64,000 nt of DNA from Tsuneonella deserti (GTDB lineage: Bacteria; Pseudomonadota; Alphaproteobacteria; Sphingomonadales; Sphingomonadaceae): the NCBI RefSeq assembly GCF_014644315.1, contig NZ_BMKL01000001.1, positions 2,615,001 through 2,679,000 on the forward strand, written 5' to 3'. The translations under genes and the position numbers were made by a program. The notes beneath the pieces were generated by a model that did not search any database, was not told the DNA's origin, and was given only the letters and a program-made list of their open reading frames with translations. Numbering within the stretch: position 1 is the first letter of the stretch; each line of letters begins with the position of its first letter. Positions 8,883 to 18,850 of the stretch are shown one piece after another.

Positions 8883-8910
8883 TTGACAAGGGGAGGCGGC
8901 ACTGTAAGGC
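8883..8910 (+). promoter_or_regulatory. Candidate promoter for tRNA-Thr
   Basis: A perfect TTGACA (8883-8888) is followed after 16 bases by TAAGGC (8905-8910), about 50 bases ahead of the tRNA. A strong -35 and a poor -10 are common for stable-RNA promoters in this group. Confidence 0.5.
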
Positions 8911-8962
8911 GCGCCCGCTCCCCCGCCTGGCCTCCAGCCGGATGGGAGCTTCCGATGGTCAT

Positions 8963-9037
<75 letters not shown>

Positions 9038-9125
9038 TCGCTCTTATCGCCCTGTCGCTTCGCTGCTTGAAGGCGCGGTTCTACCCATTTGCGAGCACGG
9101 CTTTTCCGGGGACGGATGAGCCGGA

Positions 9126-9434
9126 TCAGGTCGGGGTCTCGGCCAGCAGATCCGACCATTCCGGATGACGGCGGAACTGTGCTTCGACATAGGAGCACTG
9201 CGGAACGATCTTGAAGCCTTCGCTCCTCGCGTCCGCCACCAGCGCATCCACCAGCGCCGCCGCAACACCGCGACCGCCGATTTCGGGGGGGACCAGCGTG
9301 TGATCGGCAATTCGCGCATTGCCGCGCGCTTGCCATGTCAGCCGGCCGATCGCCGTGCTGCCCGGAACCCGGGCGCGGTATTCGCCATGGGCCTCATTGC
9401 CGTGGCGGGTGATCTCGAATTCAGCGTCGGGCAT
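9126..9434 (-). CDS. Small GNAT-type N-acetyltransferase (YjdJ-like)
   Basis: The 102-residue protein belongs to the minimal acetyltransferase group (COG2388, PF14542). It contains HTLVPPEIGGRGVAAALVDALVADAR, where the Q/R-x-x-G-x-A-like stretch GGRGVA binds the acetyl-CoA pyrophosphate, then IVPQCSYVEAQFRRHPEW with the conserved Cys-Ser-Tyr and HPE elements. Its substrate is unknown. It lies alone between tRNA-Thr and the divergently read threonine aldolase gene, 52 bases from the aldolase start. Confidence 0.9.
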   Translation of the reverse strand: MPDAEFEITRHGNEAHGEYRARVPGSTAIGRLTWQARGNARIADHTLVPPEIGGRGVAAALVDALVADARSEGFKIVPQCSYVEAQFRRHPEWSDLLAETPT

Positions 9435-9489
9435 TGGGAGTCTCTCTCCTTCTTGCGCTCAACGTGCGCGCCGCTAGGGGCGTTCCGTG

Positions 9490-10497
9490 ATGAGCCGATC
9501 GATGCAGTTTCTCTCCGACAACTCCGCCGCAGTCCATCCCCGCGTGTGGGAGGCTCTGCGCGCCGCGGACGAAGCGCAGGCGCCTTACGACAACGACGCG
9601 CTGTCTCAGCGCCTCGATGCAGCGTTCTCCGCTCTGTTCGGACGAGAGGTCAGCGTGCTGTGGGTAGCCACCGGCACGGCAGCCAACTGCCTCGCACTTG
9701 CGACGATCTGCCCGCCGCACGGAGGTGTCGTCTGCCACCGCGAGGCGCATATCGAGGTAGACGAAGGCGGCGCGCCGGGCTTCTACCTGCATGGAGCCAA
9801 GTTGCTCCTCGCCGAGGGGGAAGGGGCCAAGCTGACGATCGAGGGGGTGCGCGCGGTCATCGACCCGATCCGCGATGATGTGCATCAGGTCCAGCCACAC
9901 GCTCTCAGCGTCACGCAGGCAAGCGAGTATGGGCTGGCTTACCGGCCCAGCGAGCTTGCCGCCCTGGGTGCTCTGGCACAGGAACGACGGCTGGGCTTCC
10001 ATGTCGACGGCGCGCGCTTCGCCAATGCGGTGGCCTTCCTCGGCTGCACTCCCGCTGAAGCGGCTGGACCGTGCGACGCGCTGAGCTTCGGCTGCGTCAA
10101 GAACGGCGGCATGAGTGCCGAAGCGATCGTGTTTTTCGACCTCGGGCTTGCATCGGTCGCCCGCTATCGCCGCAAGCGGGCCGGGCACCTCCAGTCGAAG
10201 GGCCGTTTTCTCGCCGCACAGTTGCTGGCGATGGTGGAGGGCGATCTGTGGCTCGCCAACGCACGCGCCGCAAATGCCGCGGCGGCCGAGATCGCGGCGG
10301 CTTGCGGAGAGCGGCTGCTCCACCCGGTGGAAGCCAACGAATTGTTCGTCCGCCTGACCGCTGCCGAGCGCGACGCGCTGCGCGGACAAGGCTTCGGTTT
10401 CTACGACTGGGGAGACAACGCCGCCCGCTTCGTTACCGCATGGAACACCGACGAGGCGGCCGCATCGGCACTTTTCCGCGCGATCGCCGCGTTATGA
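9490..10497 (+). CDS. ltaE: Low-specificity threonine aldolase (PLP enzyme)
   Basis: This fold type I PLP enzyme cleaves threonine or allo-threonine to glycine and acetaldehyde. The protein has FLSDN at its start, WVATGTAANCLAL (cofactor phosphate region), HREAHIEVDEGG, HVDGARFANA with the PLP-pyridine Asp, and SFGCVKNGG, whose Lys (about residue 204) should form the Schiff base. The family is usually about 340-350 residues; this is 335. Starts at GTG 9487, ATG 9490 and ATG 9502 are possible; 9490 is preferred. Its stop overlaps the start of the exporter gene (ATGA), suggesting co-expression. Confidence 0.92.
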   Translation: MSRSMQFLSDNSAAVHPRVWEALRAADEAQAPYDNDALSQRLDAAFSALFGREVSVLWVATGTAANCLALATICPPHGGVVCHREAHIEVDEGGAPGFYLHGAKLLLAEGEGAKLTIEGVRAVIDPIRDDVHQVQPHALSVTQASEYGLAYRPSELAALGALAQERRLGFHVDGARFANAVAFLGCTPAEAAGPCDALSFGCVKNGGMSAEAIVFFDLGLASVARYRRKRAGHLQSKGRFLAAQLLAMVEGDLWLANARAANAAAAEIAAACGERLLHPVEANELFVRLTAAERDALRGQGFGFYDWGDNAARFVTAWNTDEAAASALFRAIAAL

Positions 10498-11414
10498 GCG
10501 AGGCCGCCGGGCACCCGCCGCCGCATGCTCTGCTGCGGCCGCGGATCGCCATCCCCTTCGTTCTGGTGGCGCTCATCTGGGGATCGACCTGGTACGTGAT
10601 CACCGGCCAGATTGCCGAAGTGCCGCCGAGCTGGTCGATCACCTACCGCTTCGCGCTCGCGACCCCGGCGATGTTCGCCCTCGCCACCATCATGCGGCAG
10701 CCTCTCGCGATGACATGGCGCGGCCATGCGCTGGCCCTCCTGATCGGGCTCACCCAGTTCTGCGGCAACTTCAACTTCGTCTATCGCGCCGAGCAGCATC
10801 TTACGTCCGGCGTGGTGGCAGTGATGTTCGGCATGCTGATGGTGCCCAACGCGTTGCTTGGCTGGTGGTGGCTGGGGCAGAAGGTGACGCGGCGGTTTCT
10901 CCTCGGCAGCGCCATCGCCATCGCCGGTATCGCGCTGCTCCTGGTGCACGAGGCTAACGTGGCTCGGCTTGGCGGAAACGTGCTGCTGGGCGTGGCGCTG
11001 GCAGTCGGCGGCATCATGTCGGCCTCGATATCCAACGTCGCGCAGGCAGGGCGCGTTGGCCGCGCGCAGCCAATAGTCACGCTGCTGGCCTTCTCGATGC
11101 TTTACGGCACGCTGATCGACGCGGCGATCGCCTGGGCACTGGCCGGCCCGCCGGTCATCCCGTCTTCGGCTTCATTCTGGAGCGGGACGGCATGGCTCGC
11201 GCTGGCAGGCTCGGTCGTGACCTTTCCGCTTTACTACGGGATCATCCGCGCAATCGGCCCCGGCCGGACAGCCTACAACGGGGTCCTGGTAATCGTCGTC
11301 GCCATGCTGATCTCGACCCTGATCGAGGGGTTCCAGTGGTCGTTGCTGGCGATTGCCGGGGCGACGCTGGGAACGCTCGGCATGATCATCGCGCTGCGCG
11401 CGCGGCAGGTCTGA
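10494..11414 (+). CDS. EamA/DMT-family transporter
   Basis: The 306-residue protein has ten predicted hydrophobic segments in two EamA repeats. The first includes FVLVALIWGSTWYVITGQ, the usual opening of drug/metabolite transporters. Such proteins export amino acids or other small metabolites across the inner membrane. The ATG at 10494 overlaps the threonine aldolase stop by 4 bases, so the two are probably translated together. Export of an amino acid related to threonine or glycine metabolism is a reasonable guess but not shown. It converges with the next gene, leaving 7 bases between stops. Confidence 0.9.
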   Translation: MSEAAGHPPPHALLRPRIAIPFVLVALIWGSTWYVITGQIAEVPPSWSITYRFALATPAMFALATIMRQPLAMTWRGHALALLIGLTQFCGNFNFVYRAEQHLTSGVVAVMFGMLMVPNALLGWWWLGQKVTRRFLLGSAIAIAGIALLLVHEANVARLGGNVLLGVALAVGGIMSASISNVAQAGRVGRAQPIVTLLAFSMLYGTLIDAAIAWALAGPPVIPSSASFWSGTAWLALAGSVVTFPLYYGIIRAIGPGRTAYNGVLVIVVAMLISTLIEGFQWSLLAIAGATLGTLGMIIALRARQV

Positions 11415-11421
11415 TCCGGCT

Positions 11422-12225
11422 TCAGCGCAAGCTCGCGAGCCCTTCGCGGTAAGTGGGATAGCGCAGCCGCCAACCAAGTACGCGTTTGGCCTTGCCGTTC
11501 GCCACGCGGCGGTTCTCGGCATAGAATCCGCGTGCCATCGGGGAGAGCCCCGCCTCGTCCATGGTCTGCAGCGGCGGCGGCTCGCGGCCGAGCAGGCGGC
11601 AGGCGTGTTCTATGACGGCATTCTGGCTTGCCGGGAGGTCGTCGGCGAGGTTGTAAGCGCCCGCCGGGGCGCCCAGCCCCGCGACCACGCCGCCAGCTAT
11701 GTCTTCGACATGGACGCGGCTGAACACCTGTCCGGGAAGATCGATGCGGTGCGCGCGACCCTCGCGGACCCGGTCCAGCGCGCTGCGTCCTGGACCATAA
11801 ATGCCGGGCAGGCGGAATACCCGCGCCCCGCGTGCGATCCAGGCTGAGTCGGCATCGCTACGGGCGGTGCGGCGGCCCATTCCGACAGGAGCACATTCGT
11901 CCACCCAAGCCCCGCCGGTGTCACCATAAACGCCGGTGGACGAGAGGTAGCCAAGCCAGGGCTGGTCGAGCGCGTCTCCGTAGCGCGCGAGAACCGGGTC
12001 CCCCTCCTCGCCGGGCGGGACCGACGACAGCACATGGCTCGCCCTGGACAGCGCAGCGCGCACGGCCTCCTCGTCTTCGAAGCGGGTCGTCCCGTCGCTT
12101 CCGGTCGCCTCGATTGACCACCCGTCGAGGCGGCGCGCAATCGCCTTTGCGCTGTACCCCATCCCGAAGATGAACAGGCGGCTCACCCGGTTTCCGGATG
12201 CCTGCCAGCCGTCTCGACGACTCAT
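11422..12225 (-). CDS. NAD(P)-binding sugar-epimerase-like reductase (YeeZ-like, atypical SDR)
   Basis: The 267-residue protein has an N-terminal dinucleotide-binding Rossmann motif (LFIFGMGYSAKAIA) and SSTGVYGDTGGAWVDE, where the extended-SDR catalytic Tyr region is altered in the way seen in YeeZ-like proteins. GIYGPGRSALDRV and FSRVHVEDIA follow. The reaction is unknown. The ATG at 12225 gives a 13-residue tail before the conserved core; a GTG at 12186 directly ahead of SRLFIFG is an alternative. It is divergent from pepN with a 183-base gap, which shows only a long open frame without protein-like character. Confidence 0.88.
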   Translation of the reverse strand: MSRRDGWQASGNRVSRLFIFGMGYSAKAIARRLDGWSIEATGSDGTTRFEDEEAVRAALSRASHVLSSVPPGEEGDPVLARYGDALDQPWLGYLSSTGVYGDTGGAWVDECAPVGMGRRTARSDADSAWIARGARVFRLPGIYGPGRSALDRVREGRAHRIDLPGQVFSRVHVEDIAGGVVAGLGAPAGAYNLADDLPASQNAVIEHACRLLGREPPPLQTMDEAGLSPMARGFYAENRRVANGKAKRVLGWRLRYPTYREGLASLR

Positions 12226-12408
12226 CCCGGATTGAAGGCTGGGGTCACGAAATCGATCTTCATAAGCGTCTTCTTTCGGATTGCACTGCTCGGTGGGCGG
12301 AGCACCGGAGTCAAGCGGCCCCGAAGCCTCGACCGGCAGCGGCTGCTGGCCGACAAACCGCGCCATGCCGTCTGGACGCCCCGCGCCTGCGGTGCGAAGG
12401 CTGGAGGC

Positions 12409-15075
12409 ATGGATATTGCGCGCACCCCTTCGACACCCGACGGCAACCCGGAAATGGCCGATGCCGCGCCCGGCCCGCTCGACCGGCCGAGCGAGCCGCC
12501 GCTCATTCGGCGCGAAGATTACCGGCCGTTCGACTGGCTGGTGCCGGAAATTCGCCTGGACTTCACGCTGGGGCTCGAAAGGACCCTCGTTGTTGCCACG
12601 CTCAAAGTCGAGCGTAATCCAAACGGTGAACCTGCCAGCGAGATTCGCCTTAACGGTGACGGGCTGACGCCGCTTGATGTCACGGTCGACGGACATGCTT
12701 CCAACAGCTGGCGCATGGAAGGAAGCGATCTCCTCGTCGATCTCCCCGGCGACGCGCACGAGATCCGCTTCGCGACGGAGATCGCGCCGGTCGCCAATTC
12801 GCAGTTGATGGGCCTTTATGCCTCGAACGGAATGCTGTGCACCCAGTGTGAGGCCGAAGGCTTCCGGCGCATCACCTTCTTCCCCGACCGGCCGGACGTG
12901 CTCAGCACTTACACCGTGCGAATGGAGGGGCCGAAAGATGCCTTTCCCGTGCTGCTTTCCAACGGCAACCGGATTGCGGCCGGTGGGGGCGAGGACGGCA
13001 CCCACTGGGCCGAGTGGCACGATCCCTGGCCCAAGCCGAGCTACCTCTTCGCGCTCGTCGCGGGCGACCTGGTAGCACGCAAGGACCGCTTCACGACGAT
13101 GAGCGGGCGCGAAGTGGACCTAGCGATCTGGGTGCGCGCCGAAGATCTCGACCGCACCGGCCATGCAATGGAATCGCTGATCAAGAGCATGAAGTGGGAC
13201 GAGCAGGTGTTCGGGCGGGAATACGATCTCGACCAGTTCAACATCGTCGCCGTCGGTGATTTCAACATGGGGGCGATGGAGAACAAGGGCCTCAACGTCT
13301 TCAACACCAAATACGTCCTCGCCGACCCGGAAACCGCCACCGACGGCGACTATGACGGGATCGAAGGCGTGATCGCGCACGAGTATTTCCACAACTGGTC
13401 GGGCAATCGCGTCACTTGCCGCGACTGGTTCCAGCTTTCGCTGAAGGAAGGCTTCACCGTGCTGCGCGACCAATTGTTCAGCCAGGACATGCAAGGCGAA
13501 GCGGTCAAGCGGATCGAGGATGTGCGCCTGCTGCGCAGCGTCCAGTTTCCCGAAGATTCGGGTCCGCTGGCGCATCCGATCCGTCCGGACAGCTTCCGCG
13601 AGATCGGCAATTTCTACACTTCGACGGTTTACAACAAGGGTGCCGAAGTCATCCGCATGATGCGTACGATGGCCGGCCCGGAGCGCTTCCGCGAGGGCAC
13701 CGACCTCTATTTCGGGCGCCACGACGGCGAGGCGGCGACTTGCGAGGACTTCATCCGGGCAATGGAGGACGGGGCCGGGCTCGATCTGGCGCAGTTCCGC
13801 CTGTGGTACTCGCAGGCCGGCACCCCGAAGGTCGAGGTGTCGCTCGCCCATGAAGGCGAAGCCGCGACGCTCACCCTGAGGCAAACCGTGCCGGTGACGC
13901 CGGGGCAGCCCGACAAGCAACCGATGCCCATCCCACTGCGGCTGGCGCTGCTTGATCGCGAGACCGGACGCCACAATGGTGAGCAGTTGATCGTTCTCGA
14001 CAAGCCGGAGCAGGTCCATCGCTTCGAAGGCTTCGCGGCGAAGCCCGTTCTGTCGGTGAACCGCGGGTTCTCAGCCCCGGTCGCGATCGAACGGGTGATC
14101 GACTCCGATGATCTCGTGTTCCTCGCCAAGAACGATGACGACGCTTTCGCTCGCTACGAGGCGATGCAGGAGCTGATCGTCGGACACCTCGTCGCGGTGG
14201 TCGAGGGAGGGCTCGACGAACGCGTCCAAGACGCGGCGCGCTCTTCGATTGCAGAGGTGATGCGCGTCATCGTCACCGACGCCGCACTCGATGATTCCAT
14301 GCGCGGGGAACTGATGATGCTGCCCGGCCAGACCTATATCGCCGAGCAGCTCACGGTCGCCGATCCAGGCGCGATCCACGCCGCGCGTGAAGCCCTCAAG
14401 GGGTGGCTGGCGAAATCGCTCGAGATGGAACTGGTTGCGTTGCACGAGCGGGCAAGTGGCATCTCCTCGGGCATGGACCGGGCGGCGCGCGGGGCGCGCA
14501 AGGTGAAGACCCAGGCCCTTGTCTTCCTTGCCGCCGGCAATCCCGAACTGGCCGAACGAATGGCTGCTGCGCAGTACGACGCGGCGGATACCATGACAGA
14601 CCGTCAAGGTGCACTGATGGTGCTCGCCGGCCTGGCCGGACCGCAGCGCACTCACAAGCTGATCGACTTCTACAACCGGTTCCAGGGCGATGCACTGGTG
14701 ATCGACAAGTGGTTCAGCCTGCAGGCCGGCTCGCTCCACCCGCACGTCATCGAGCATGTCCATGCGCTCGCCCAGCATCCCGATTTCAACATCAAGAACC
14801 CCAACCGTGTGCGCAGCCTCTACATGGCGTTCACCGGCACGCCGCTCGGCTTTCATGCCGCGGACGGCGAGGGGTATCGGATGATCGCCGATCTCATCCT
14901 CGCGCTCGATCCGATCAATGCCTCGACCGCGGCGCGCTTTGTGCCGCCGCTGGGCCGCTGGCGGCGCATCGAACCGGGCCGAGCTGCATTGATGCGAGGT
15001 GAGCTTGAGCGGATCGCCGCACATGCGGACCTGTCGCGCGATACCTTCGAACAGGTCACCCGTTCGCTTGGCTGA
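12409..15075 (+). CDS. pepN: Aminopeptidase N (M1 family)
   Basis: PepN is a cytoplasmic zinc aminopeptidase with broad specificity for N-terminal residues. The 888-residue product has the substrate-anchoring GAMEN at 288-292 and HEYFH (H324, E325, H328) with the third zinc ligand in LKEG (E347), as in E. coli PepN with an offset of about 27 residues. The first 35 or so residues are Pro-rich and poorly conserved. GGAGG sits only one base before the ATG at 12409, so the later ATG at 12454 may also be used. The next gene, pgeF, overlaps or abuts the stop, giving a pepN-pgeF unit. Confidence 0.96.
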   Translation: MDIARTPSTPDGNPEMADAAPGPLDRPSEPPLIRREDYRPFDWLVPEIRLDFTLGLERTLVVATLKVERNPNGEPASEIRLNGDGLTPLDVTVDGHASNSWRMEGSDLLVDLPGDAHEIRFATEIAPVANSQLMGLYASNGMLCTQCEAEGFRRITFFPDRPDVLSTYTVRMEGPKDAFPVLLSNGNRIAAGGGEDGTHWAEWHDPWPKPSYLFALVAGDLVARKDRFTTMSGREVDLAIWVRAEDLDRTGHAMESLIKSMKWDEQVFGREYDLDQFNIVAVGDFNMGAMENKGLNVFNTKYVLADPETATDGDYDGIEGVIAHEYFHNWSGNRVTCRDWFQLSLKEGFTVLRDQLFSQDMQGEAVKRIEDVRLLRSVQFPEDSGPLAHPIRPDSFREIGNFYTSTVYNKGAEVIRMMRTMAGPERFREGTDLYFGRHDGEAATCEDFIRAMEDGAGLDLAQFRLWYSQAGTPKVEVSLAHEGEAATLTLRQTVPVTPGQPDKQPMPIPLRLALLDRETGRHNGEQLIVLDKPEQVHRFEGFAAKPVLSVNRGFSAPVAIERVIDSDDLVFLAKNDDDAFARYEAMQELIVGHLVAVVEGGLDERVQDAARSSIAEVMRVIVTDAALDDSMRGELMMLPGQTYIAEQLTVADPGAIHAAREALKGWLAKSLEMELVALHERASGISSGMDRAARGARKVKTQALVFLAAGNPELAERMAAAQYDAADTMTDRQGALMVLAGLAGPQRTHKLIDFYNRFQGDALVIDKWFSLQAGSLHPHVIEHVHALAQHPDFNIKNPNRVRSLYMAFTGTPLGFHAADGEGYRMIADLILALDPINASTAARFVPPLGRWRRIEPGRAALMRGELERIAAHADLSRDTFEQVTRSLG

Positions 15076-15832
15076 GGTGGAGGCGGAGCGCGCAAAAGTC
15101 CTTGCCGGCGTACCGCATGGCTTCATGACCCGCATTGGCGGCGTCTCGACGGGCCTTGTCGAAGGACTCAATTGCGGGTTCGGTGCCGAAGACGATCCGG
15201 CTGCCGTGGCGGAGAACCGGCGGCGCGCCGCGGACGCTGTGCTTTCCGGCGCCGCGCTCGTGAGCGTTCATCAGATCCATTCGCCCCGCGCGGTAACCGT
15301 GGACGAACCGTGGCCCGACAACAGGCGTCCGGAAGCAGACGCACTGGTCACCAAACGGCAGGGCATCCTTCTTGGCATCGTGACCGCTGACTGCGCCCCG
15401 GTCCTCCTGGCCGATCGTGCCGCGGGAGTCATCGGCGCTGCCCATGCCGGCTGGCGCGGCGCCGAAAGCGGCATCATCGAAGCAACGGTTGCGGCGATGG
15501 AGGCCCTGGGCGCTCGGCGCGATGCCATCGCAGCCGCGGTGGGACCCTGCATCGCCCAGGCGAGCTACGAGGTGGGAGAGGAGTTGCGAGAGCGTTTCGG
15601 CGAGGCGGCGCAGCAGTTCTTCTCTAGCGGCGCTCGAGGGCGGTGGCAGTTCGACCTGGCAGGCTATGTCGCCGCGCGACTGGCCGAATCGCTCGTCGGT
15701 TCGGTCGAGGTGCTCGAATGCGACACTTACTGCGACCAGCGGCGGTTCTACTCCTTCCGCCGCGCGACCCACCTCGGGGAGCCGACTTACGGGCGCCAGG
15801 TTTCGCTGATAGGGCTGCCGCCGGAGGCCTGA
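15068..15832 (+). CDS. pgeF: Peptidoglycan editing factor PgeF / multicopper-like purine nucleoside phosphorylase (YfiH family)
   Basis: YfiH-family proteins remove misincorporated serine peptides from peptidoglycan precursors (PgeF), and several act on purine nucleosides. Motifs include GFMTRIGGVSTG near the start, HQIHS, the Cys in ADCAP, HAGWRG, and CDTYCD...FYSFRR at the C-terminus; the His-Cys-His set is the conserved zinc site. The start is uncertain because no ATG precedes the conserved core in a sensible place. TTG at 15068 (254 residues, overlapping the pepN stop) and GTG at 15077 are the best candidates; ATG at 15023 would lie well inside pepN. Confidence 0.9.
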   Translation: MAEVEAERAKVLAGVPHGFMTRIGGVSTGLVEGLNCGFGAEDDPAAVAENRRRAADAVLSGAALVSVHQIHSPRAVTVDEPWPDNRRPEADALVTKRQGILLGIVTADCAPVLLADRAAGVIGAAHAGWRGAESGIIEATVAAMEALGARRDAIAAAVGPCIAQASYEVGEELRERFGEAAQQFFSSGARGRWQFDLAGYVAARLAESLVGSVEVLECDTYCDQRRFYSFRRATHLGEPTYGRQVSLIGLPPEA

Positions 15833-15850
15833 AAACGGCCATAATGGCGG

Positions 15851-15877
15851 TTGGCAACCCGCCGACTTGCGTATATG
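15851..15877 (+). promoter_or_regulatory. Possible promoter for the petABC operon
   Basis: TTGGCA (15851-15856) and TATATG (15872-15877) are separated by 15 bases, or by 17 if TATGCG is used. They lie about 160 bases ahead of petA, in the only gap available. The short spacer makes this tentative. Confidence 0.3.
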
Positions 15878-16036
15878 CGCGCCGCAAACCGGCACTTCGG
15901 GCGGCTTTCGGGCGGTTCGGTGACCGCGAAAACAGGGGCCACAGCTTCTCGTCGCGGGATCGGTGCAGACACTCGTTGGCTCGTCATTCGGCGGGTTTCA
16001 TTCGCGAAGAAGTACAAGGCAGGGCAGGCACCGCTG

Positions 16037-16609
16037 ATGGCTGACACGACTGGCGACGCGATCCCGGGGACCATGACGGTCGACGATGACGGGATCCGGC
16101 GGCGCGATTTCATCAATGTTGCGGCCGTGGGCGCCGCGGGCGTGGGCGGCATCGCGGTCCTTCTGCCGCTGATCAGCCAGATGGCGCCCAGCGCCGACGT
16201 GCTGGCCGAAAGCAGCACCGAGATCGACGTTTCCTCGGTTCAGCCGGGGATGGCTATCAAGGCAGTCTTCCGCAAGCAGCCGCTGTTCGTGCGCCGCCTG
16301 ACGCCGGCCGAGATCAAGGCCGCGAACGCGGTCGACGTGTCGAGCCTGCGCGATCCGCAGACGCTGGCCGAGCGGACCAAGGAAGGCCACGAGGACCTGC
16401 TCATCACCATGGGCGTGTGCACCCACCTCGGTTGCGTTCCGCTGGGCGCGGGCGAGGGTGAGAACAAGGGCCCCTTCGGCGGCTACTTCTGTCCGTGCCA
16501 CGGTTCGGCTTACGACACCGCGGCACGCATCCGCAAAGGTCCGGCACCCAAGAACCTCGAGGTTCCGGAATACGAGTTCACCAGCGACACCGTCGTCAAG
16601 GTCGGCTGA
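16037..16609 (+). CDS. petA: Ubiquinol-cytochrome c reductase, Rieske iron-sulfur subunit
   Basis: This is the [2Fe-2S] subunit of respiratory complex III, taking an electron from ubiquinol and passing it to cytochrome c1. The 190-residue protein has an N-terminal twin-arginine-type anchor ([16 protein letters not shown]) followed by one membrane segment. The cluster box CTHLGC (C128, H130, C133) and CPCHGS (C152, C154, H155) supply two Cys and two His ligands plus the disulfide pair. It is the first gene of petABC, 20 bases ahead of petB. An open frame extends upstream, but the region before 16037 is not Rieske-like. Confidence 0.97.
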   Translation: MADTTGDAIPGTMTVDDDGIRRRDFINVAAVGAAGVGGIAVLLPLISQMAPSADVLAESSTEIDVSSVQPGMAIKAVFRKQPLFVRRLTPAEIKAANAVDVSSLRDPQTLAERTKEGHEDLLITMGVCTHLGCVPLGAGEGENKGPFGGYFCPCHGSAYDTAARIRKGPAPKNLEVPEYEFTSDTVVKVG

Positions 16610-16629
16610 GGCGAGAGAGAGCGAATACG

Positions 16630-17925
16630 ATGAGCTTCCCCTGGGCCAAGCACTACGAACCCGTTAACCCGCTGATGCGGTACCTCGACGAGAAGCTGCC
16701 GCTTCCGCGTCTGGTCTACAACGCGATCGGTGGCGGCTATCCGGTGCCGCGCAATCTGAACTACATGTGGAACTTCGGCGTTCTCGCCGGATTCTGCCTG
16801 GTCCTGCAGATCGTCACCGGCGTTATCCTGGCGATGCACTACGCCGCCAACGCGGGCGTCGCATTCTCGTCGGTCGAACACATCATGCGCGACGTGAACT
16901 GGGGCTGGATGCTGCGCTACGCGCACGCCAACGGCGCCAGTGCGTTCTTCGCAGTGATCTACCTGCATATCTTCCGCGGTTTCTTCTATTCGTCGTACAA
17001 GGCGCCGCGCGAGATGATCTGGCTGATCGGCGTGGTCATCTTCCTGCTCATGATGGCGACCGGCTTCATGGGTTATGTGCTTCCCTGGGGGCAGATGAGC
17101 TTCTGGGGTGCGAAGGTCATCACCGGCCTGTTCGGCGCGATCCCTGTCGTCGGTGAGCCGATCCAGATCTGGCTGCTGGGCGGCTATGCGCCGGACAACG
17201 CCGCGCTCAACCGTTTCTTCAGCCTGCACTTCCTGCTGCCCTTCGTGATCGCGGGCGCGGTGATCCTGCACATCTGGGCGCTGCACATCCCGGGTTCGTC
17301 GAACCCCACGGGGGTCGAGGTGAAGAAGGAAAGCGACACCATCCCGTTCCATCCCTATTACACGGCGAAGGATGGTTACGGATTGGGTGTTTTCCTGATC
17401 CTCTACTGCATCATGCTGTTCTTCCTGCCCAATTACCTCGGGCACCCAGACAACTATATCGAGGCGAACCCGCTCTCGACGCCGGCGCACATCGTGCCCG
17501 AGTGGTACTTCTGGCCGTTCTACGCGATCCTGCGCGCCTTCACCGCCGACTTCTTCTTCATCCCGGCGAAACTGATGGGCGTGCTGGCCATGTTCAGCGC
17601 GATCCTGCTGTGGTTCTTCCTTCCGTGGCTCGACAAGGGGCCGGTCCGCTCGGGCCACTACCGTCCGCTGTTCCGCAAGTTCTTCTGGTTCGGCCTCATC
17701 CCGGCGATGGCTGTGCTGTTCTACTGTGGCGGCGCACCGGCGGAGGAGCCGTACGTCATGCTCAGCCAGATCGCGACGGCGTACTACTTCCTCCACTTCC
17801 TCGTGATCCTGCCGATCGTGTCGATGATCGAGCGGCCCGATCCGCTGCCGTATTCGATCACCGAAGCGGTACTGGGCGAGGACAAGGCTGCCGTGCTGGG
17901 CGAAAACGCCACGCCGGGCGTCTGA
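16630..17925 (+). CDS. petB: Cytochrome b subunit of the bc1 complex
   Basis: Cytochrome b carries the two b hemes and both quinone sites of complex III. The 431-residue protein begins [10 protein letters not shown] and has about eight membrane helices. Characteristic stretches are [25 protein letters not shown] and [10 protein letters not shown] (heme His residues), [14 protein letters not shown] (Qo-site cd helix region), [12 protein letters not shown] with HIWALH, and the Qo-site PEWY motif in [11 protein letters not shown]. It uses ATG 16630 behind a GAGAGAG Shine-Dalgarno-like stretch. It lies between petA and petC in the same transcript. Confidence 0.98.
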   Translation: MSFPWAKHYEPVNPLMRYLDEKLPLPRLVYNAIGGGYPVPRNLNYMWNFGVLAGFCLVLQIVTGVILAMHYAANAGVAFSSVEHIMRDVNWGWMLRYAHANGASAFFAVIYLHIFRGFFYSSYKAPREMIWLIGVVIFLLMMATGFMGYVLPWGQMSFWGAKVITGLFGAIPVVGEPIQIWLLGGYAPDNAALNRFFSLHFLLPFVIAGAVILHIWALHIPGSSNPTGVEVKKESDTIPFHPYYTAKDGYGLGVFLILYCIMLFFLPNYLGHPDNYIEANPLSTPAHIVPEWYFWPFYAILRAFTADFFFIPAKLMGVLAMFSAILLWFFLPWLDKGPVRSGHYRPLFRKFFWFGLIPAMAVLFYCGGAPAEEPYVMLSQIATAYYFLHFLVILPIVSMIERPDPLPYSITEAVLGEDKAAVLGENATPGV

Positions 17926-17952
17926 GCAGGTTCAAGGGAAAGCGATAAGACA

Positions 17953-18834
17953 ATGATCCGCCTCATCGGAATCCTCGCCGGCCTGTTCTTCAGCGTCGCG
18001 GTGCTGTGGGCCTTCGGCAACGGCGCCGTCGCCACGATCGGCCAGGGCTATCTCAAGGAAAAGACCGCCGAGAGCGAGTTCCACCTCCACCCGCGGGAGC
18101 TGAATCTGCAGTCTGATGGTCCCTTCGGGACCTGGGATCTCGCGCAGCTCCAGCGCGGTTTTCAGGTGTACAAGGAAGTCTGCGCCGCCTGTCACAGCCT
18201 GAAATACGTGGCCTTCCGCGATCTCAGCGCGCTCGGCTATTCTGAAGCCGAAGTGAAGGCGATCGCAGCCGGCTTCCAGGTGCCCGGAATCGATCCTAAC
18301 ACCGGCGAGGCGAACACGCGCCCGGGTCTGCCGACCGATTATTTCCCGTCGCCCTACCCCAACGCGGTTGCCGCGCGCGCGGCCAACAACAACGCTGTCC
18401 CGCCGGACCTTTCCCTGATGACGAAGGCGCGCCACGACGGAGCAGCCTACGTGCACTCGCTGCTCACCGGCTACCGCAACCTCGATACTTTCAGCATCGA
18501 CGGCAAGCACGTGAAGGACGAGTTCCCCGAGTTCACAACGCCCGAGGGCGGCCACTTCAATCCGTATTTCGCGAACCTTAATATCGCGATGCCACCGCCA
18601 CTCACTGCTGCCGGCCAGGTTACTTACGCTGAAGGCCAGCCGAAGCCGACCGTCGACCAGATGGCCAAGGACGTATCCGCCTTCCTCGCATGGACGGCGG
18701 AGCCGAAGAAGGTGAAGCGCACGCAGGTCGGTTGGCCGGTTCTAGGGTTCCTGCTTTTCGCCACCATCCTTGCCTGGCTCGCCAAGAACCAGGTGTGGGC
18801 GGCAATCAAGCCCAAGAAGCCCCGGGCCGCCTGA
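17953..18834 (+). CDS. petC: Cytochrome c1 subunit of the bc1 complex
   Basis: Cytochrome c1 accepts electrons from the Rieske protein and passes them to soluble cytochrome c. The 293-residue protein has an N-terminal hydrophobic signal/anchor, the heme-attachment site CAACH (C77, C80, H81), PPDLSLMTKARH, and the axial Met in IAMPPPLT (M213). A C-terminal membrane helix (about residues 258-280) anchors it in the inner membrane. It follows petB by 27 bases. Apt follows 16 bases downstream and is probably transcribed with it. Confidence 0.98.
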   Translation: MIRLIGILAGLFFSVAVLWAFGNGAVATIGQGYLKEKTAESEFHLHPRELNLQSDGPFGTWDLAQLQRGFQVYKEVCAACHSLKYVAFRDLSALGYSEAEVKAIAAGFQVPGIDPNTGEANTRPGLPTDYFPSPYPNAVAARAANNNAVPPDLSLMTKARHDGAAYVHSLLTGYRNLDTFSIDGKHVKDEFPEFTTPEGGHFNPYFANLNIAMPPPLTAAGQVTYAEGQPKPTVDQMAKDVSAFLAWTAEPKKVKRTQVGWPVLGFLLFATILAWLAKNQVWAAIKPKKPRAA

Positions 18835-18850
18835 TTCCCGGCGACGGGGC

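Noticed and set aside
12232-12408. N-terminal extension of pepN by 59 codons
   Set aside because: The added residues are Arg/Ser-rich and unlike PepN, and they overlap the gap needed for the divergent promoter.
15851-16036. Longer Rieske protein starting at 15851
   Set aside because: The added 62 residues do not resemble Rieske N-termini; the twin-arginine anchor follows ATG 16037 at the usual distance.
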